64,000 nt of DNA from Amaurobius ferox (Eukaryota > Arthropoda > Arachnida > Araneae > Amaurobiidae). The translations under genes were made by a program, and so were the position numbers. Of the stretch, positions 12,326 to 24,659 are shown one piece after another. The stretch lies in contig OX578144.1 of the NCBI GenBank assembly GCA_951213105.1, forward strand, positions 80,058,801 through 80,122,800, written 5' to 3'. The notes below the pieces were generated by a model. The model had not been told where the DNA came from, ran no database searches, and worked only from the letters and a program-made list of their open reading frames with translations. Within the stretch, counting starts at the first letter, position 1. Every line of letters begins with the position of its first letter.

Positions 12326-12630
12326 ATAAAAAGGTTTGAAGATCCATTGAAAGAAAAGTGAGAAGCTGTAACACGAAAATTCAACTATCTCACAGGCTTA
12401 CGAAATAAAAATATAAATCAACAAATCTTCAAGCAAATGGAAAAAAATAAAAACAAATAAATAAAATAAATATCGAATCAACAAGTCAATGAAAAGTATC
12501 TAAATACAAAGGTATGGAATAGCTGCATTTGCGCAATAAATTAAATGAATTTTGTTTTGTCATTCCTATTTACTCAATTTTTACATTTGCATTATTGCAA
12601 AGTTTTCATAATTTTTAAAGTTTGCTACGG

Positions 12631-12730
<100 letters not shown>

Positions 12731-12868
12731 TATTCTACTAAGTGGTAAGGGGGAATAAACAGTTTTATTAGAACCCCATAATCAAGCGTCACCAATCACA
12801 TCGTACCTAATCCTTTCACTGAAGGAGCCTATGATCGCAGGCAATTGTTTTAAAAACACACTAACACT

Positions 12869-12905
12869 TTTAAACACTTTTCAACTATGTTGTAAAGTGT
12901 TAAAA
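12869..12905 (-). repeat. Solitary family D end hairpin
   Basis: The string AACACTTTTCAAC...GTTGTAAAGTGTT matches the minus-strand start of family D elements, but no family D body follows to the left. It lies about 100 bases from, and in opposite orientation to, the start of the family D copy at 13000. Confidence 0.6.
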
Positions 12906-12999
12906 ATGGTTCCAATTAATCACAGGAGCTCTCGATTGCAAACATATACACGACAATTATATTCAAACGATTTTTAATGACATATACGAGTATATTTTT

Positions 13000-14312
13000 A
13001 ACACTTTACAACATAGTTGTAAAGTGTTTATGACTTTATTCATTCTGTCTGTCTGTCCGTTCGCACAATAATTGCCGTAAAAGTGACTTTATCAAAATTA
13101 AATTTTAGTATGTTGTTCAGACGGTCTGTAGGACCTATGGGAATATAAATGAATAATATCACCCAATTAGTTTTGGATTGAACCCTGGTTGAAAAAATGA
13201 AATACATTGAACCCATAAGGGACCTAATTTTTCAAACAGTTTTTAAACAAATTCAAAATTCACAAATTGCTTCGAAAGTTTTAGGAAATATTCAAATTAT
13301 CCCATAAAAAATAGTATAAAAAAATCATAGCAAAATATATTCGGTAGTTTTTTAAATAAAAATTAATTACACCCATATCATATGAAGAGATCACGTGACC
13401 CACTTCAAAATAAAATATGGCATCCATCTTCTGTCAAAATCGTGATTTTTATAGTTTTTTTTAATTTACATTTAGTGTTGTACCCGTCCTAAAACCACTT
13501 TATTTTTACTTAATTTCTGTGCATCCATATTCTGAAATTGCGCAATTACAATATATTTGAGTTTAAACGATCAATACCATCCATCTTGCGTAAAAATCGT
13601 GATTTTTAAAGTTCTTTCTAATTTATATTTAGTATTTTATCCGTCCTAAAACTGCTTTATTTTTGTTTAATTTCTGTGCATTTGTATTCTGAAACAACGC
13701 AATTAGAATATATTTGAGTTTAAATGATCATCAAACTTTGATTATTTCTACAACGAAGTTTAATTTTTACTTATGGAGAATGTAAACCCATGAAGCTGTA
13801 AGATGAGTTGTATAAGAATTGCTGAATTTCTTTAATGCAAAATTATTTAGGTCTGGAGTTGCAATATAGCTGATATGAATGAAACATTCATTGATTTTAC
13901 ATAGAGACGCAGACGATTTTATATCAAACTTTTTCGATGAAGTTTTAAGCATAGAGTTAAATTACTTTTAACCCCATGGTTTTAAGTTTTTAAGTAAAAT
14001 AAATTATTGCAGTATTGTGATGAATGAAAGGAATAGAAAAATGTGTATGAATGAAACATTTACTGCTTTTTCATAGAGAACCAAACGATTTATATTTCAA
14101 TGACTTCATTTGAATAAAGTTAATTTTTTTCTATGAAGTTTGAAGTTTTCAAATATAACAAATAATTGTAGTATTGTGTAATTTTAAAAATATTACCGCT
14201 GAATGTATCGCATTTTAGAAATGCTTAAATAAAATTGCATTGCAGTTGGAAAGTGTTTCATAATTAATTCTTTATGCATGATTGATCTTTCTGGTTTATT
14301 TTTAAGCGGGCC
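13000..14312 (+). mobile_element. Helentron-like element, family D (copy 2)
   Basis: Opens with the perfect palindrome AACACTTTACAAC-ATA-GTTGTAAAGTGTT at 13000-13028, then a GTCTGTCTGTCC tract near 13050. A segment of about 145 bp ending in AATATATTTGAGTTTAAA is tandemly duplicated (about 13430-13575 and 13580-13725). It closes with GTTGGAAAGTGTT near 14245, which mirrors the start, and a final region with a weak stem-loop. No coding capacity. Confidence 0.7.
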
Positions 14313-15551
14313 TATCAAAATGGCTGTCATTTTCGAAGCATAGCCAATTTGTTTTTTAATCTGGAAAGATGATATAAAATTGCCAGAACTCTATAAGGTA
14401 TAAAAAAATAAAATAAAAAACCAGGACCAGTTGCACACTCTAGGTGGCTTACAATAGCATTAAGATGTAACATCAGGGATTTGAAATTTTACACATGTTT
14501 GTTTGATCCACTGAGCTAACCTTTTTGACCTTGATCGATTTCGTAATCGAAAAAAAAAATTACGTATCCGAACAAAAAGAGGACTTTTTTTTGTTTGAAA
14601 TAGTGAATTTTTTTTACCCTGGTCGATTTAAAATTCGAAAAAAATTTTTTCGCTCTATCCTAATGCCCATATATCTAATAGTCACTACAAATTCCTAAAA
14701 AATAATAATTTTCTAAAAAACGGTTTAATTTAAAGGTTTGAAAATGATTTAATGTGATTTCTGGGGCAAAAATATGTATCAAATGGCTACTCGCTTAACA
14801 AATTTAAACATTTTAAACTTTTTTTTATTTTAAATTCAAAACTTTAAAAATGGCCGCCATTTTGTTTGTATAACTAGTTTTTCCTCCTCACTGGAAACTT
14901 TCTTCAAAATTTGTAGTACCCCCTCAGGTATAAAAAGAAATTTGGTCTCGTAAACTGCTTAATATGCTTTCAGAAATTGGTTATTTTCCTTCAACTTTTC
15001 TCACATTCTTAATTCTGAACTTTACAGTGGTTTGTTCTTTTGTTAGAGTTAGCTCATGTAGCTTTCAATACTGGCTGTTTCCCTATTTTTCATCTTCATA
15101 ATTCCTTTCTATGGTTCTGTTTCATTCCTCCTAGGTTTTTCTGTCATATTTTTTCCTAACTTTCGTTTGACAGCAATTGCCTTCCTGGGTCACGTAATAC
15201 AACTAATTTTTGACAGATGCGTAAATGCCTTTCTTGGTAGAGATGCTTTGTCTCATTTATGCTGAAAAAGGAGGTTCTTTTTTAAACCTGTTGATACCTT
15301 TACTTACCCTGCAAACGCGAAATTTTTTATATTAAAAGAGGTTTTTATACACAAATTAACTTGCATTTATAAATTACTTATAGTTATACTCGTCGCTCTT
15401 TATGTAAAATATACGCAAATTCCCGTAGTATTCTAAATAATATTGTTCTTCGAAAAATTCTATTGAAATATTTAATTTATTTCCCACAAAAAGATATATA
15501 GGAATTCTCACTATACATATATATATATAAAATTATCTTTACAGGCAGATC
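14313..15551. other. No gene seen
   Basis: AT-rich spacer. The segment at about 15180-15300 loosely recalls the palindromic MITEs at 3.2 and 4.2 kb (GATGCTTT, GTTGATACCTTTA) but cannot be delimited. Confidence 0.4.
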
Positions 15552-16000
15552 GAAAAAAATTTGGTGTGGGCAGTACATGACTTTCCCTACATAAGGCAAT
15601 GAATTTAGTTCTTTTACAATAAATTTAGTTCTTTTAAAAAATGATGTATAAGATCTACGGCAAAATGATTTTAGCTTTAAATTGTACATCTGACGTTTTT
15701 CTGGATGACAACATGTAATATTATTTCGAAATACCCAATAAACTCATATTTCGCGCAAATCTTTGACAATTGTCAATATTGATAGCAACCGCAATATGCA
15801 ATATAGTCCATATATTAAATTTTTTTAATAAATTACACATCCATTTGGCGTCATTTCCGTTAATTTAGCTTCATTTTTGCAAATTCGGCGGTATTTTTGT
15901 CAATTTGGCACCAATAAAAAAGTCGCCCCGGGCGATATTTCGTTAAATTAGCTGACAAGTTCGACAAATTAATCGCTAGTAGTTAGAGACATATCCACCA
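15552..16000 (-). mobile_element. Family B Helentron-like element, 3' part only
   Basis: Begins (as the minus-strand 3' end) with TGGTGTGGGCAGTACATGAC, followed by TTTCCCTACATA. It then has T-rich strings containing GGCGTCATTT and TTAATTTAGC, like those at 56780-56940 and 60190-60320. The start hairpin and microsatellite are absent, so the copy is truncated. Confidence 0.5.
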
Positions 16001-16399
16001 TAAAGCAGATAAAGCAAGCCCCGCTTCTCACAAAGGCCCTATTTTTCAATTAAATACATTTAAAAGAATTTAAAATTTAAATTTTCCGTTAGATCATCGA
16101 CAAATAAATACAAATATTTTCTGATCAAATGCAATTTATTATTGTAGAAATGAAAATAATTATTCCTAAACAATTTTTCTTCTTATGTAGATATTTATTT
16201 TATTATATATTTGGTGTAAACTTCTCTGATGCAACATAAAAGCTATAACTTTTATCTTCATTAGAACTTGACTATATTTAACGTGATTTAATATAAGAAG
16301 AAACAACTTAATCGAGAGCAGAGCTACAACGTGTTTCTCATTTATAATTTTTTTCCATAGAAAAAAAGTCACAATAGCTTTTAATCTATCATACAACTG

Positions 16400-16800
16400 A
16401 GAGACACTAGCTAACTTACCAATATATAAATTACACAGCGCAAACTGAAGACAGAAACTTAAAAATTTGCATACATGTGATATACTTGTTATAACCAACG
16501 AGTAATGAAAAAAATATAAAATCTTGCAATTTTGTTGGAAATATTTATAAATCTCGGAATTTTTTGTTCCAACATTCTTCCAACTATAACTCAAGAACTG
16601 TTAGATACACCAAGTTCGATTTTATATTACTCTGCGCAAAAAAAAAAATTCTAAATTTTCTTAATTAACTTTATTGGTGGCATTCCAACCGTTCTTGAGA
16701 TATTTTAATTCACAGTTATAACAGACGATATTTTTTTACATTTTATAATTTAATTTTTCATTTATATTTTGATTCCATTTGTAACCTTAGTAACAGAGCC
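16400..16800 (-). repeat. Dispersed repeat, family C (copy 1)
   Basis: On the minus strand the run with TCTTGAGTTATAGTTGGAAG and GGAACAAAAAATTCCGAGA corresponds to 31090-31375 on the plus strand. The 142-codon AT-rich open frame overlapping it (16166-16594) has no domain and is not kept open in the other copy, so I do not call a gene. Confidence 0.5.
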
Positions 16801-18284
16801 ATGCTTCAAATACCGAAATCGTCTGCTGACTATTATTCTGGTTAAACTACTGAAAATATTTTTATTAATAATTAATTTTTATATTAAAATGGCCGAGAAA
16901 CGTTGAAAATCAGACAATATTTTCAACGTCATACAGTAATCGGAGATGAAATATTGTTTTATGCATCGTGATTCCCATGTTAGCATAAAATATGCGTCAT
17001 TTTTATGCATTCGTGTGAAACGATTTATAACATCAATTGCTCAAAAGTGTGTATAGGTGTTACATTGAATAATCACTAGCTTGATCATTCAACGTGATAC
17101 TAAAGCCATCAGTGATATATACTAGTTACCAGTGCATCGCTGATGGCTAGTATATAATAACTTTAATGCACAAATTATATATAATTTATATCAACTAAAT
17201 GTTGGATTCCAACTATTTATTGTAAAATTATGCAATTAATTATTTGATTCTATAGAATGTATATAAATCGGCCAAGTATAAAATGAGACTGGAATAACAT
17301 AATGTTTTTTGATTCTCTATATGACGTATGTAAATTTTTTTAAATTTATAGCTATTAAAACAATATTCGCAGAGATATAATATTTCATTTCTGGAGCAAA
17401 ATTTGCATTTCATTATGTTTCTTCAAACCCGGGATCAGTTTTGCTATTCAAGCCTTCAAATGTCTAGATCCGGCCCTATGTGTTTGCTATTACAATATTT
17501 TCTTAGCGATGACTTAAATCCCTTAAACTATAAACTGAAATATGCCGTAAATACATAATAAATTAACCAACATGAAGCGTACCTTATTATACGCATTTAC
17601 TGTAAAGAAAATCGTCTGAAATCAAAATCACGAAGATTTATTTCATCATTACCAGAGTCACGCTTTAACGATTTAGGAGATGATTGAAAATACTGTTTCA
17701 CTTTGTATTACGATCTTCAACGCTGTACCTCCCGCTACTAGAGAAGTAGATGAATAATTATTTTAGCTTGAAAAACGTCTAAAATAATCTTAAAACATCT
17801 AACTCACGAGTGAGAACGACTGGGGAAGATTACAAGAAAGATCGAGTTGGGTTGCATTTGGAAACAATTCAACAAACGTGTAAAACAAATTTATGTAAAA
17901 TGAATCATTAGACATCCTGAAGGTCAATTGATTGAAAGTTTATATTTTTATTTATTTTTTCTGAATCCCCTTGGTAACTCAGAAAGTCCTTCACCTCACT
18001 CAGGTTTCGTTTGAAAACTGTGGACCTATGAAAATGGTATAAGTTTCATAAAAAACAACTTTCAATTTGATGAAATATCAAACTTTTATCATTCCGATTA
18101 CTATTCACATAAAGGTAGAGATCGTGATTTCTTCTTAGAGGATAACTCCCTCTAGGAGTTTATTAATGCTACCATTATATTTAAGCGGAACAAGTTTGTT
18201 TTGAGTGGCGGAACTTCAAATCCTACCTTCACCCCACCCCACCCCCACAGACCCACACACACATACCCGAGATTTTGACTTGGC
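16801..18284. other. No gene seen; small palindrome
   Basis: AT-rich spacer. A stem-loop of about 50 bases lies at 17099-17150 (GCCATCAG with CTGATGGC, and ATACTAG with CTAGTAT). Otherwise nothing recognised. Confidence 0.45.
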
Positions 18285-18452
18285 CAGTAGTGTCGCCAAA
18301 TTATTTTTATAATTTTGGGGGGGTGGAAGGGGGGTTAACCAAATATGTTGCATTCCATTTCTCCAAATATAATTTCTCCGATCTTCAATGAAATCCGATG
18401 GGCTGGCTCTTCGGAAGTGTCCATACACCCACCCCACTTTGGCGACGCCACT
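18285..18452. repeat. Short TIR element (MITE), hAT-like ends
   Basis: CAGTAGTGTCGCCAAA at 18285-18300 and TTTGGCGACGCCACTG at 18438-18452 are inverted repeats. CAGTGGCGxxGCCA-type ends are common in hAT MITEs. No 8-bp target duplication is evident, so this is less certain than the element at 22816. Confidence 0.5.
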
Positions 18453-18611
18453 GGCCCTGATCCCCTCTCTCCTAACAAGATGTAATTTCCTGAATATTTA
18501 TTTCACACTTTCCTCTTTGTCCCCCCCCCCCCTGTAAATCTGGACCCCTCTCTTCCTCGGCATTCGGGGTTTCGTAGCATGGTTGTTCTGCCCCTGGTTG
18601 TCTTGAAATAT

Positions 18612-18960
18612 ATATATATTTTTTTCCAATGGCCAGGCATTGACTCTTTCATCTTCGCCTATGCATCGGCCAGAACAGTGAACCTCTTAGCCGGCAAAGA
18701 AGTTGCCCCAGCGCACCAGTGGGTGTGGGAACACATTGCGCCCAACAACACAAACATCCATGTCTTACGAGGGACTCGAACCCACAACGTGGCGGCCGAT
18801 CAATCGCTGGACCGTTCGGCCACCACGTTGGCTGAAATGAGCCAACAGTACGCGGTGTTCCCAGGTGGTTACCCACCCAAGTACTAACCGCGCCCGATGC
18901 TGCTTAACTTCGGTGATCTAACGGGAACCGGTGTTTTCAGCACTGTACAGCCGTTGGCTC
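18612..18960 (-). mobile_element. 5S rRNA-tRNA chimeric SINE, intact insertion
   Basis: On the minus strand the element starts with a full-length 5S-like unit (18841-18958), followed by a tRNA-like unit: A box TGGCCGAACGG (18812-18822) and B box GGGTTCGAGTCCC (about 18771-18783). A body of about 150 bases follows, with an A-rich/(TA)n tail. The whole is flanked by a perfect 13-bp duplication TGTCTTGAAATAT (18599-18611 and 18961-18973). The duplication proves retroposition as one unit. The design parallels AmnSINE/SINE3-type elements known from vertebrates; that comparison is from family knowledge. Two complete Pol III promoters lie in tandem. Confidence 0.9.
18841..18958 (-). other. 5S rRNA-derived SINE head (full-length 5S-like)
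   Basis: 118 bases matching 5S rRNA from GCCAACG to CTGTTGGC. The internal control region is well preserved (ATCACCGAAGTTAAGCA and CGGGCGCGGTTAGTACTTGG). Differences from canonical 5S include GTTAGATC where most animals have GTCCGATC, and a changed stretch near positions 8-20. The target duplication of the enclosing SINE and the attached tRNA-like unit show that it is a SINE head and not a 5S gene. Confidence 0.85.
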
Positions 18961-19054
18961 TGTCTTGAAATATTGAAAAATAATTAATCTTCTTAACAGT
19001 TCAATGGATTCGTCTGGCCAGCTGAAAATCGGTAGGTCGATTTCAACGGTAAGG

Positions 19055-19265
19055 CTACGGTTTATCTGAGTTTTGAATAATGTCGCAACTGGAATTTTCT
19101 CGGAATGGACTTAATGAGACTTCAGAAACAATCGGTATAATTGGGATTCGAACCCGGACCTCTTGATTTGCGTATGAATATGTTGATAAGAGTCTTCTCC
19201 ACTTCTTCCAATTAAGAAATTGCCTGGACCAAGTGACAACTTCAACCCCATCCGGCCATAACCAC
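19055..19265 (-). repeat. tRNA-like dispersed element (possible SINE)
   Basis: On the minus strand a B box GGGTTCGAATCCC lies at 19143-19155 and an A-box-like TGGCCGGATGGGG at 19246-19258. They are about 90 bases apart, wider than in a tRNA, which suggests an insertion or a diverged SINE. The 70-codon frame across it is incidental. Confidence 0.45.
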
Positions 19266-19448
19266 ATTTAAACAATCTCTAGACTGTGCAACTCTAGTCC
19301 AAGTTATTTTAGGTCGACCGTCCATATTACGAGACTTTTGCAACTGTTTTACAACATACTTTTGCAACTCTTAATCAATACCCTAGGCCAGTGCTTCTAA
19401 AACATACAACACGATCGCATACCCCTTGAGATTAATCTCATCGACGTT

Positions 19449-19469
19449 AACCCCCCCCCCCCCCCCCCA
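19449..19469. repeat. Poly-C tract
   Basis: About 20 consecutive C residues, a possible site of assembly length error. Confidence 0.9.
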
Positions 19470-19827
19470 TCGAATAGTTGGAGGGAAATTTTAACAAAGC
19501 AATTCTTTCCTATTTGCACAAATTGTAGATTAGTACGTTGTTTTATTAATATGTCATACATTGTTTTATTAATTTTTAGATGAAATTCTTACAAACCATG
19601 TTTCCATGTGGCTATGGAGGTACAGCTCGCTTGTTTTAAAACTGATATTTGACCTAAAATCCAGCGATTCCTTATTTAAATGACAAGAATTCGAGAAGTT
19701 GCATGAAACTTTCGAAAAATTTGATGAAATTTCGCAAAAAGAAAAGAAAAATTAAAAAAAATCCTAACCAGTTTCCAAATCGACAGAACTCTACCTTCTC
19801 TAAACACTATCACTTCTGTTAGTTTTT

Positions 19828-20660
19828 AACAATTTACAACATAGTTGAAAAGTGTTTATGACTTTGTTCATTCTGTCTGTCTGTCTGTCTGTCCGTTAGC
19901 ACGATAACTGACGTAAAAATGACTTTATTAAAATGAAATTTTAGCATGTTGTTCAGACGGTCTGTGGGACCTATGGGAATATAAATGAATAATATCACCC
20001 AATTAGTTTTAGATTGAACCCGGGTTGAAAAAATGAATTACATTGAACCCTATGGGACCTAATTTTTCAAACATTTTTTAAGCGGAACACAAATTGCTTC
20101 GAAAGTTTTAGGAAATATTCAAATTATCCCATAAAATATATAAAAAAATTTCAGCAAAATATATTCAGTAGTTTTTTAAATAGAAATTAAAATAATAATT
20201 ACACCTTTTAGATGAAGAGATCACGTGACCATTATATGAAGAGATCACGTGACTCACTTCAAAATAAAATATGGCATTCATCTTCTGCCAAAATCATGAT
20301 TTTTAAAGTTCCTTTTAATTCATATTTAGTGTTGTATCCGTCCTAAAACCGCTTTATTTTTACATAAATTCTGTTCATCTACATACTGAAACAACGCAAT
20401 TACAATATATTTGAGTTTAAATCATCATCCAACTTTGATTATTTCTACAACGAAATCTAATTTTCACTTATGGAGAATGTAAATACCAAAAGATGTAGAA
20501 TGAGTTGTATAAGCATTGCTGCATTTCTTTAACTCAAAATTATTTAGCTCATGGAGTCTGCAATATATGAATGAAATATTCATTGATTTTACACAGAGAA
20601 GCAGACGATTTTTTCGATGAAGTTTTAAGCATAGAGTTTAATTACTTGTACCTCTATGGT
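19828..20660 (+). mobile_element. Helentron-like element, family D (copy 3, 3' truncated)
   Basis: Starts with AACAATTTACAAC...GTTGAAAAGTGTT and a (GTCT)n tract at about 19873-19893. It then follows copy 2 closely, including ATCACGTGAC-type strings (about 20220-20250, locally duplicated). It stops matching near 20660, so the 3' end is missing. Confidence 0.65.
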
Positions 20661-21109
20661 CCTAAATAAATATAAATGATATCACATAAATAGAAACTAG
20701 GTTAACATAAAATGTCTTCGGGGGAGGGGCTTCTATTCCCCTCTGGATGTATGCTTGAAAAAAACTGGACTGACTGGTTCGGGGGCCGGGGGGGGGGGCG
20801 TTCAAAACGTGGTAGAAAAAAAAAGAAAATCATTCACTTGAAGTGAAAAGGATCTTCGAACACGTGTACATGAAATATAACTGTTCGACGAAATATCCAA
20901 TTTGCCCGAATTCCCCGTCTATAAAAAAGAATCATTCCATCATAATTACCTAATATCCCAAATCACAACCTGCTCACACGCCGGGCAACTCATACTCTCA
21001 AAAAGTGGAAAAACCACTGTATTACAGGGGGGGAAAAAAAAAAAAACCCTTCATAAAGTAGAGAAGGCTTTATTTTAGTTCGAGCACCAATTACAGACAG
21101 CTCAAAACA
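20661..21109. other. No gene seen; poly-G tract
   Basis: Contains a G-rich stretch (about 20779-20801) and AT-rich spacer. Confidence 0.45.
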
Positions 21110-21190
21110 ATAATTCGCAGAAACTGGGGATTGAACCTGGGCGCTCAAGTGTATTACTAGATACACTACTCCAGTACAGTTACATAATAC
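21110..21190 (-). repeat. Possible tRNA-like relic
   Basis: On the minus strand a B box GGTTCAATCCC lies near 21129-21139, with plausible arms around it. The A box is poor. Probably a decayed SINE head. Confidence 0.3.
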
Positions 21191-21419
21191 TCCCTTGAAG
21201 CGACTAAAATATCACACACATCAAAATTAGAATCATAATACGTACCGATAAATTTAATTAGTATAATTTTTTTTTAGGTTATGTGGCACTAATGTACCCT
21301 CAAAAATATTTCAGAAATATCATCTGCTGCTTTTAATACGTCAGGTGTTCATTACAGACCTTTTAATTTTATCAATTGAAAAACATGGCGTTTCCCCAGA
21401 GTGATTTTTTTTAATTTTT

Positions 21420-21876
21420 TTATTTTATAGTAATCTTTCTCTAGTCAAAAAATATGTATCGTGGCTATTTTTCGCAACAATGATTCAAACTATTAAGTCC
21501 CGTGATCATTGAGCCATTAATAAACCCTTTTATGCACGATAATTTTGTCCTATACTGCCATGCTAAAAAAATATAAAATTTCGAATAAAATTCAAAGTTT
21601 TCTCTCGAATTAAAAAAAAATATTTTATCTAGTTCTAGATTGTTTGATAACGAAGTCGGATATAAAGTTTTGCGAAAATCCATATATTTGTGACTGCAGC
21701 TATTGCTTACACAAGAAATCGGCCGCCGAGATCAGACAGACAAATAGACAGACATTGTCCCCAAAATAGCCAAAACGTGTTCAGGAGGTCTTAAGATTTA
21801 TATTGACTTTTAAATTTCGAAATTGAAAATTTTCGTGAAAACAATACTTTCTCAGTACTACGTAGAGAAAGTAAAA
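21420..21876 (-). mobile_element. Helentron-like element, family E (copy 1)
   Basis: On the minus strand it starts at about 21876 with ACTTTCTCTACGTAGTACTGAGAAAGT, a hairpin. Strings GAAAATTTTC and GACCTCCTGAACACGT follow, then GTCTGTCTATTTGTCTGTC (near 21730-21750). The same opening occurs at 39664 on the plus strand. The other end is not recognised. Confidence 0.55.
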
Positions 21877-22815
21877 ATCCTTCACTCTGATGGAAAGACG
21901 TCATGTTCTTCTGTCAATTGATCTGGAATGATCGTTTGACGTATTAGAAACAGCAGACGATTTTACTAATATATTTTTGAAGCCACCTCCTAACTGAAAA
22001 AAAAAATCTACTATTTAAAATTTTCGGTACATTATAAGACTTTAATATTTGATGTGTTCGACTCTTCGATTACTCTGCACCTTACGAATAATGCATTATG
22101 CATAAATTACATCAATATGCAAAATGCAGAAAAAATAGCCATAAATTATGTGCTCTAAATCTGCGATGTATTCCAGATAAAGCACGAGAAGGTAACAGAT
22201 AAAATCTCGAAAACAGGCATCGTGCTGTCATGATCGAGAGATAAGCTAATCAACTTGAAATGTAAAAGAGCTTTATACAAGTAAAGAGTTTTAAAAACAT
22301 TATAATAAAAGAGATCTCTGACCCTGAATGCTATTGCACTCATTTTTCACATGAATATACAGCATATAGCGAAGTTACAAGGGACAGGTATAATCGATAG
22401 TATTCGTTATAACCGATATTTATAATAACTGATAGTATTCGTTATAACCGATATTTATAATAACCGATAAAAAGTTTAGGTATGAGATAAACATTAAGAA
22501 TGATTTATCTGACTCCATATTGTGATACAAGAAATCATTATAGTAATGTTGAAGTATATTGCTCTTTTATTCATGTTAAAAAATATCTGTGATTTTCTTT
22601 TGAACATTTTAATTTACAACATATTTGCATAGCATGTTTCTGGTGCTTCTGAATTGTCACTGCAATTAACGTTGTGCACTGCGAAAGAATCCGGCAAATT
22701 TTTGGAAGATTTTCACAGCAGTTTTTGATGCTATCCTTCCTCATTTTAAATCACTCCGTTTCTTTGGATTTATCAAACATATTATCAGCAACTGTAACAA
22801 TAATGGCCTTATTGG
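21877..22815. other. No gene seen; 34-bp tandem repeat
   Basis: At 22390-22465 a unit containing GATAGTATTCGTTATAACCG is repeated about two and a half times. The rest is AT-rich spacer. Confidence 0.5.
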
Positions 22816-23216
22816 GAGGGCCGTAGCCAGGCAGGGCTCAGAAGGGGCTAAGCCCCCCTAAGAGGTATACTCAGCCCCCCTCCCCCTCTGATAAAAATAT
22901 TACAGTTTTAGTAGGGATATGGAATTTTATGCAACATGACATCCAAATTTTGCGCCTCTAATTAACGCTTATATTAAAATCAATCGTAATTTTTATATAT
23001 TAATATTGATGCATAGCAACTATATAGATTTTCCTAATCAACTCTTAGCCTACAAATATAAATATGCAATTAATTTTTTGTTACTAATTTGCATGAATTG
23101 AAAATATAATAATAACTATTATGGTTTATGAATGCTATTGATTAACAGTGTTTTTAGTGAGCCCCCCTTGATATCAACCCAGCCCCTCTTGAATGTTGTT
23201 TCTGGCAACGGCCCTG
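22816..23216. mobile_element. hAT-type MITE with 8-bp target duplication
   Basis: Ends are inverted repeats: GAGGGCCGTAGCCAG at the left and CTGGCAACGGCCCTG at the right. The element (401 bp) lies between perfect 8-bp copies CTTATTGG (22808-22815 and 23217-23224). An 8-bp duplication with CAGGG(C)C-type ends is the hAT signature. The interior is AT-rich, with C-rich stretches (AGCCCCCCT) near both ends. It has no transposase. Confidence 0.85.
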
Positions 23217-24306
23217 CTTATTGGTCTCTTGTGTGTTTCAGCACAATCATTGATTGTAGCATAATTGTCAAAAGTAAGATCTCCTGGCAAAGCTCATTTT
23301 TCCTATAGCCTGTTCCACATTGAAGGATTGTTGGATTTCTTCTAAATACCCAGCGTGTTTCCAGCAGTTTTTCTATAAAACCAGCGCCTTGGCAACGCTA
23401 CTGAAAATACAAATCCTCTCTCTCTTATTCCATTTACACTCTTCCATTAAGCACCGCACAGGAAATAAAATCCATACTTTCTTTTCATTTTCGTATTTCT
23501 GAACATGTGCCTAGATCAGCTGCGACAAGGATTAGCCATATGGAATCATACGCAGAACCGGCCCGGTCGGCGCCTTCGAAATTGAGCTTAATTCCCTCAC
23601 GAGGTTTTGTGGGAGGGTGGACGGACGGACAGAGCTCCTCCACCCTCTCCCGTCGCCCCCGAGTGACGCCGAGATCTGGCAGACGATTGAAAATGTCGCA
23701 CAAATATTGATGTTTCTGTGTCTGCCGTTTTGAGGAATGGGTCGTAAAAGTGATGTTAACATGGTCTCTTTCGTCGAAGGGCAGGATTTTAGGGCGATAC
23801 ATGAGAGGAGGCTCGGCGGAGTTATTGCTCAGAGGCCCTAAGCTAAATTATATACTGAGACTCCCCATTGCTAAAAAATAAATGTTAAAAATTTAAAAAA
23901 TTTTTACAATTGGAGCTGTACAAATAAAGTCTTTAATCATAATCCACGTGAAATGTACGCATTAAAATACAAAATAATTCTAATACTACACAACATTCTA
24001 ATACTTTACTCCGGACCAACAATGGTATTAGATCTCTGGAATGTAGACGGTTGTATTTTCTCTTTTTGTTCTTTTATAAGTTAATACATAATAATATTGA
24101 CTGTCCGAACTTGCTAAGCGAAATTAATATCTATGTACCTGCTTATAGGACAAGCAATAGGTGAGTATTCTTTGATGGGATTCATGGTAAATTTTTTTTG
24201 AAAAATCAACTTATAGCGCAGTTCGTCAGAGCGGTCAATGGGTTATATTTTAGTCTTGGCATTTTTAGTGATCCGTCAAAGGTTTTTAGATCTTGTATGA
24301 TGTCAG
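23217..24306. other. GC-richer patch (23.50-23.83 kb) with open frames on both strands; no gene assigned
   Basis: The segment 23500-23830 is clearly GC-richer than its surroundings and open in several frames, the longest on the minus strand (23485-23802, 105 codons). None resembles a known domain. It could be a decayed exon, a CpG-rich promoter or an older transposon. The absence of a preferred frame argues against coding. Confidence 0.3.
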
Positions 24307-24318
24307 TTTTAATTGTGT

Positions 24319-24378
24319 GAAAAACCCAGACCACACGACTGACCCGAAGGCTTACAATAACTATTTGTGTGGCCGGAA
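24319..24378 (-). mobile_element. 60-bp SINE-tail mini-element with target duplication
   Basis: Exactly 60 bases, flanked by perfect copies of TTTTAATTGTGT (24307-24318 and 24379-24390). On the minus strand it runs from TTCCGGCCACAC to GTCGTGTGGTCTGGGTTTTTC. The 5' stem CCACAC pairs with the 3' stem GTGTGG. It corresponds to the hairpin 3' module of SINE1 but lacks the tRNA head and promoter. The duplication shows that it was inserted as this short unit. Confidence 0.85.
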
Positions 24379-24659
24379 TTTTAATTGTGTTTTAATGTAT
24401 AGGTTTTTTATTTGTGCACTTTTCATGTGTGTTTGTAGGTATATGTGTTGTTTTTACTCTTCTCTGTAATTGGGCTTGTTGTGCCTGTTGAGATGTAAAT
24501 AAATAAAATAAGTTAACATAAAATGTTTAATAAATTAACATAACTTACTATCAGGACCTGCCTGTAGGATGAGTTACTAAAGTAAAGATCACACTCCCAT
24601 CATAGATAACAGCATCCATAGACTAGTTTTAGACTTATATTTTGGGAAAGAAAAGCAGA

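Noticed and set aside
16166..16594. 142-codon minus-strand open frame
   Set aside because: AT-rich, of low complexity and partly within dispersed repeat C, whose other copy does not keep the frame.
18841..18958. Functional 5S rRNA gene
   Set aside because: The unit is fused to a tRNA-like unit and body, and the whole is flanked by a 13-bp target duplication. It also differs from canonical 5S in the 5' arm.
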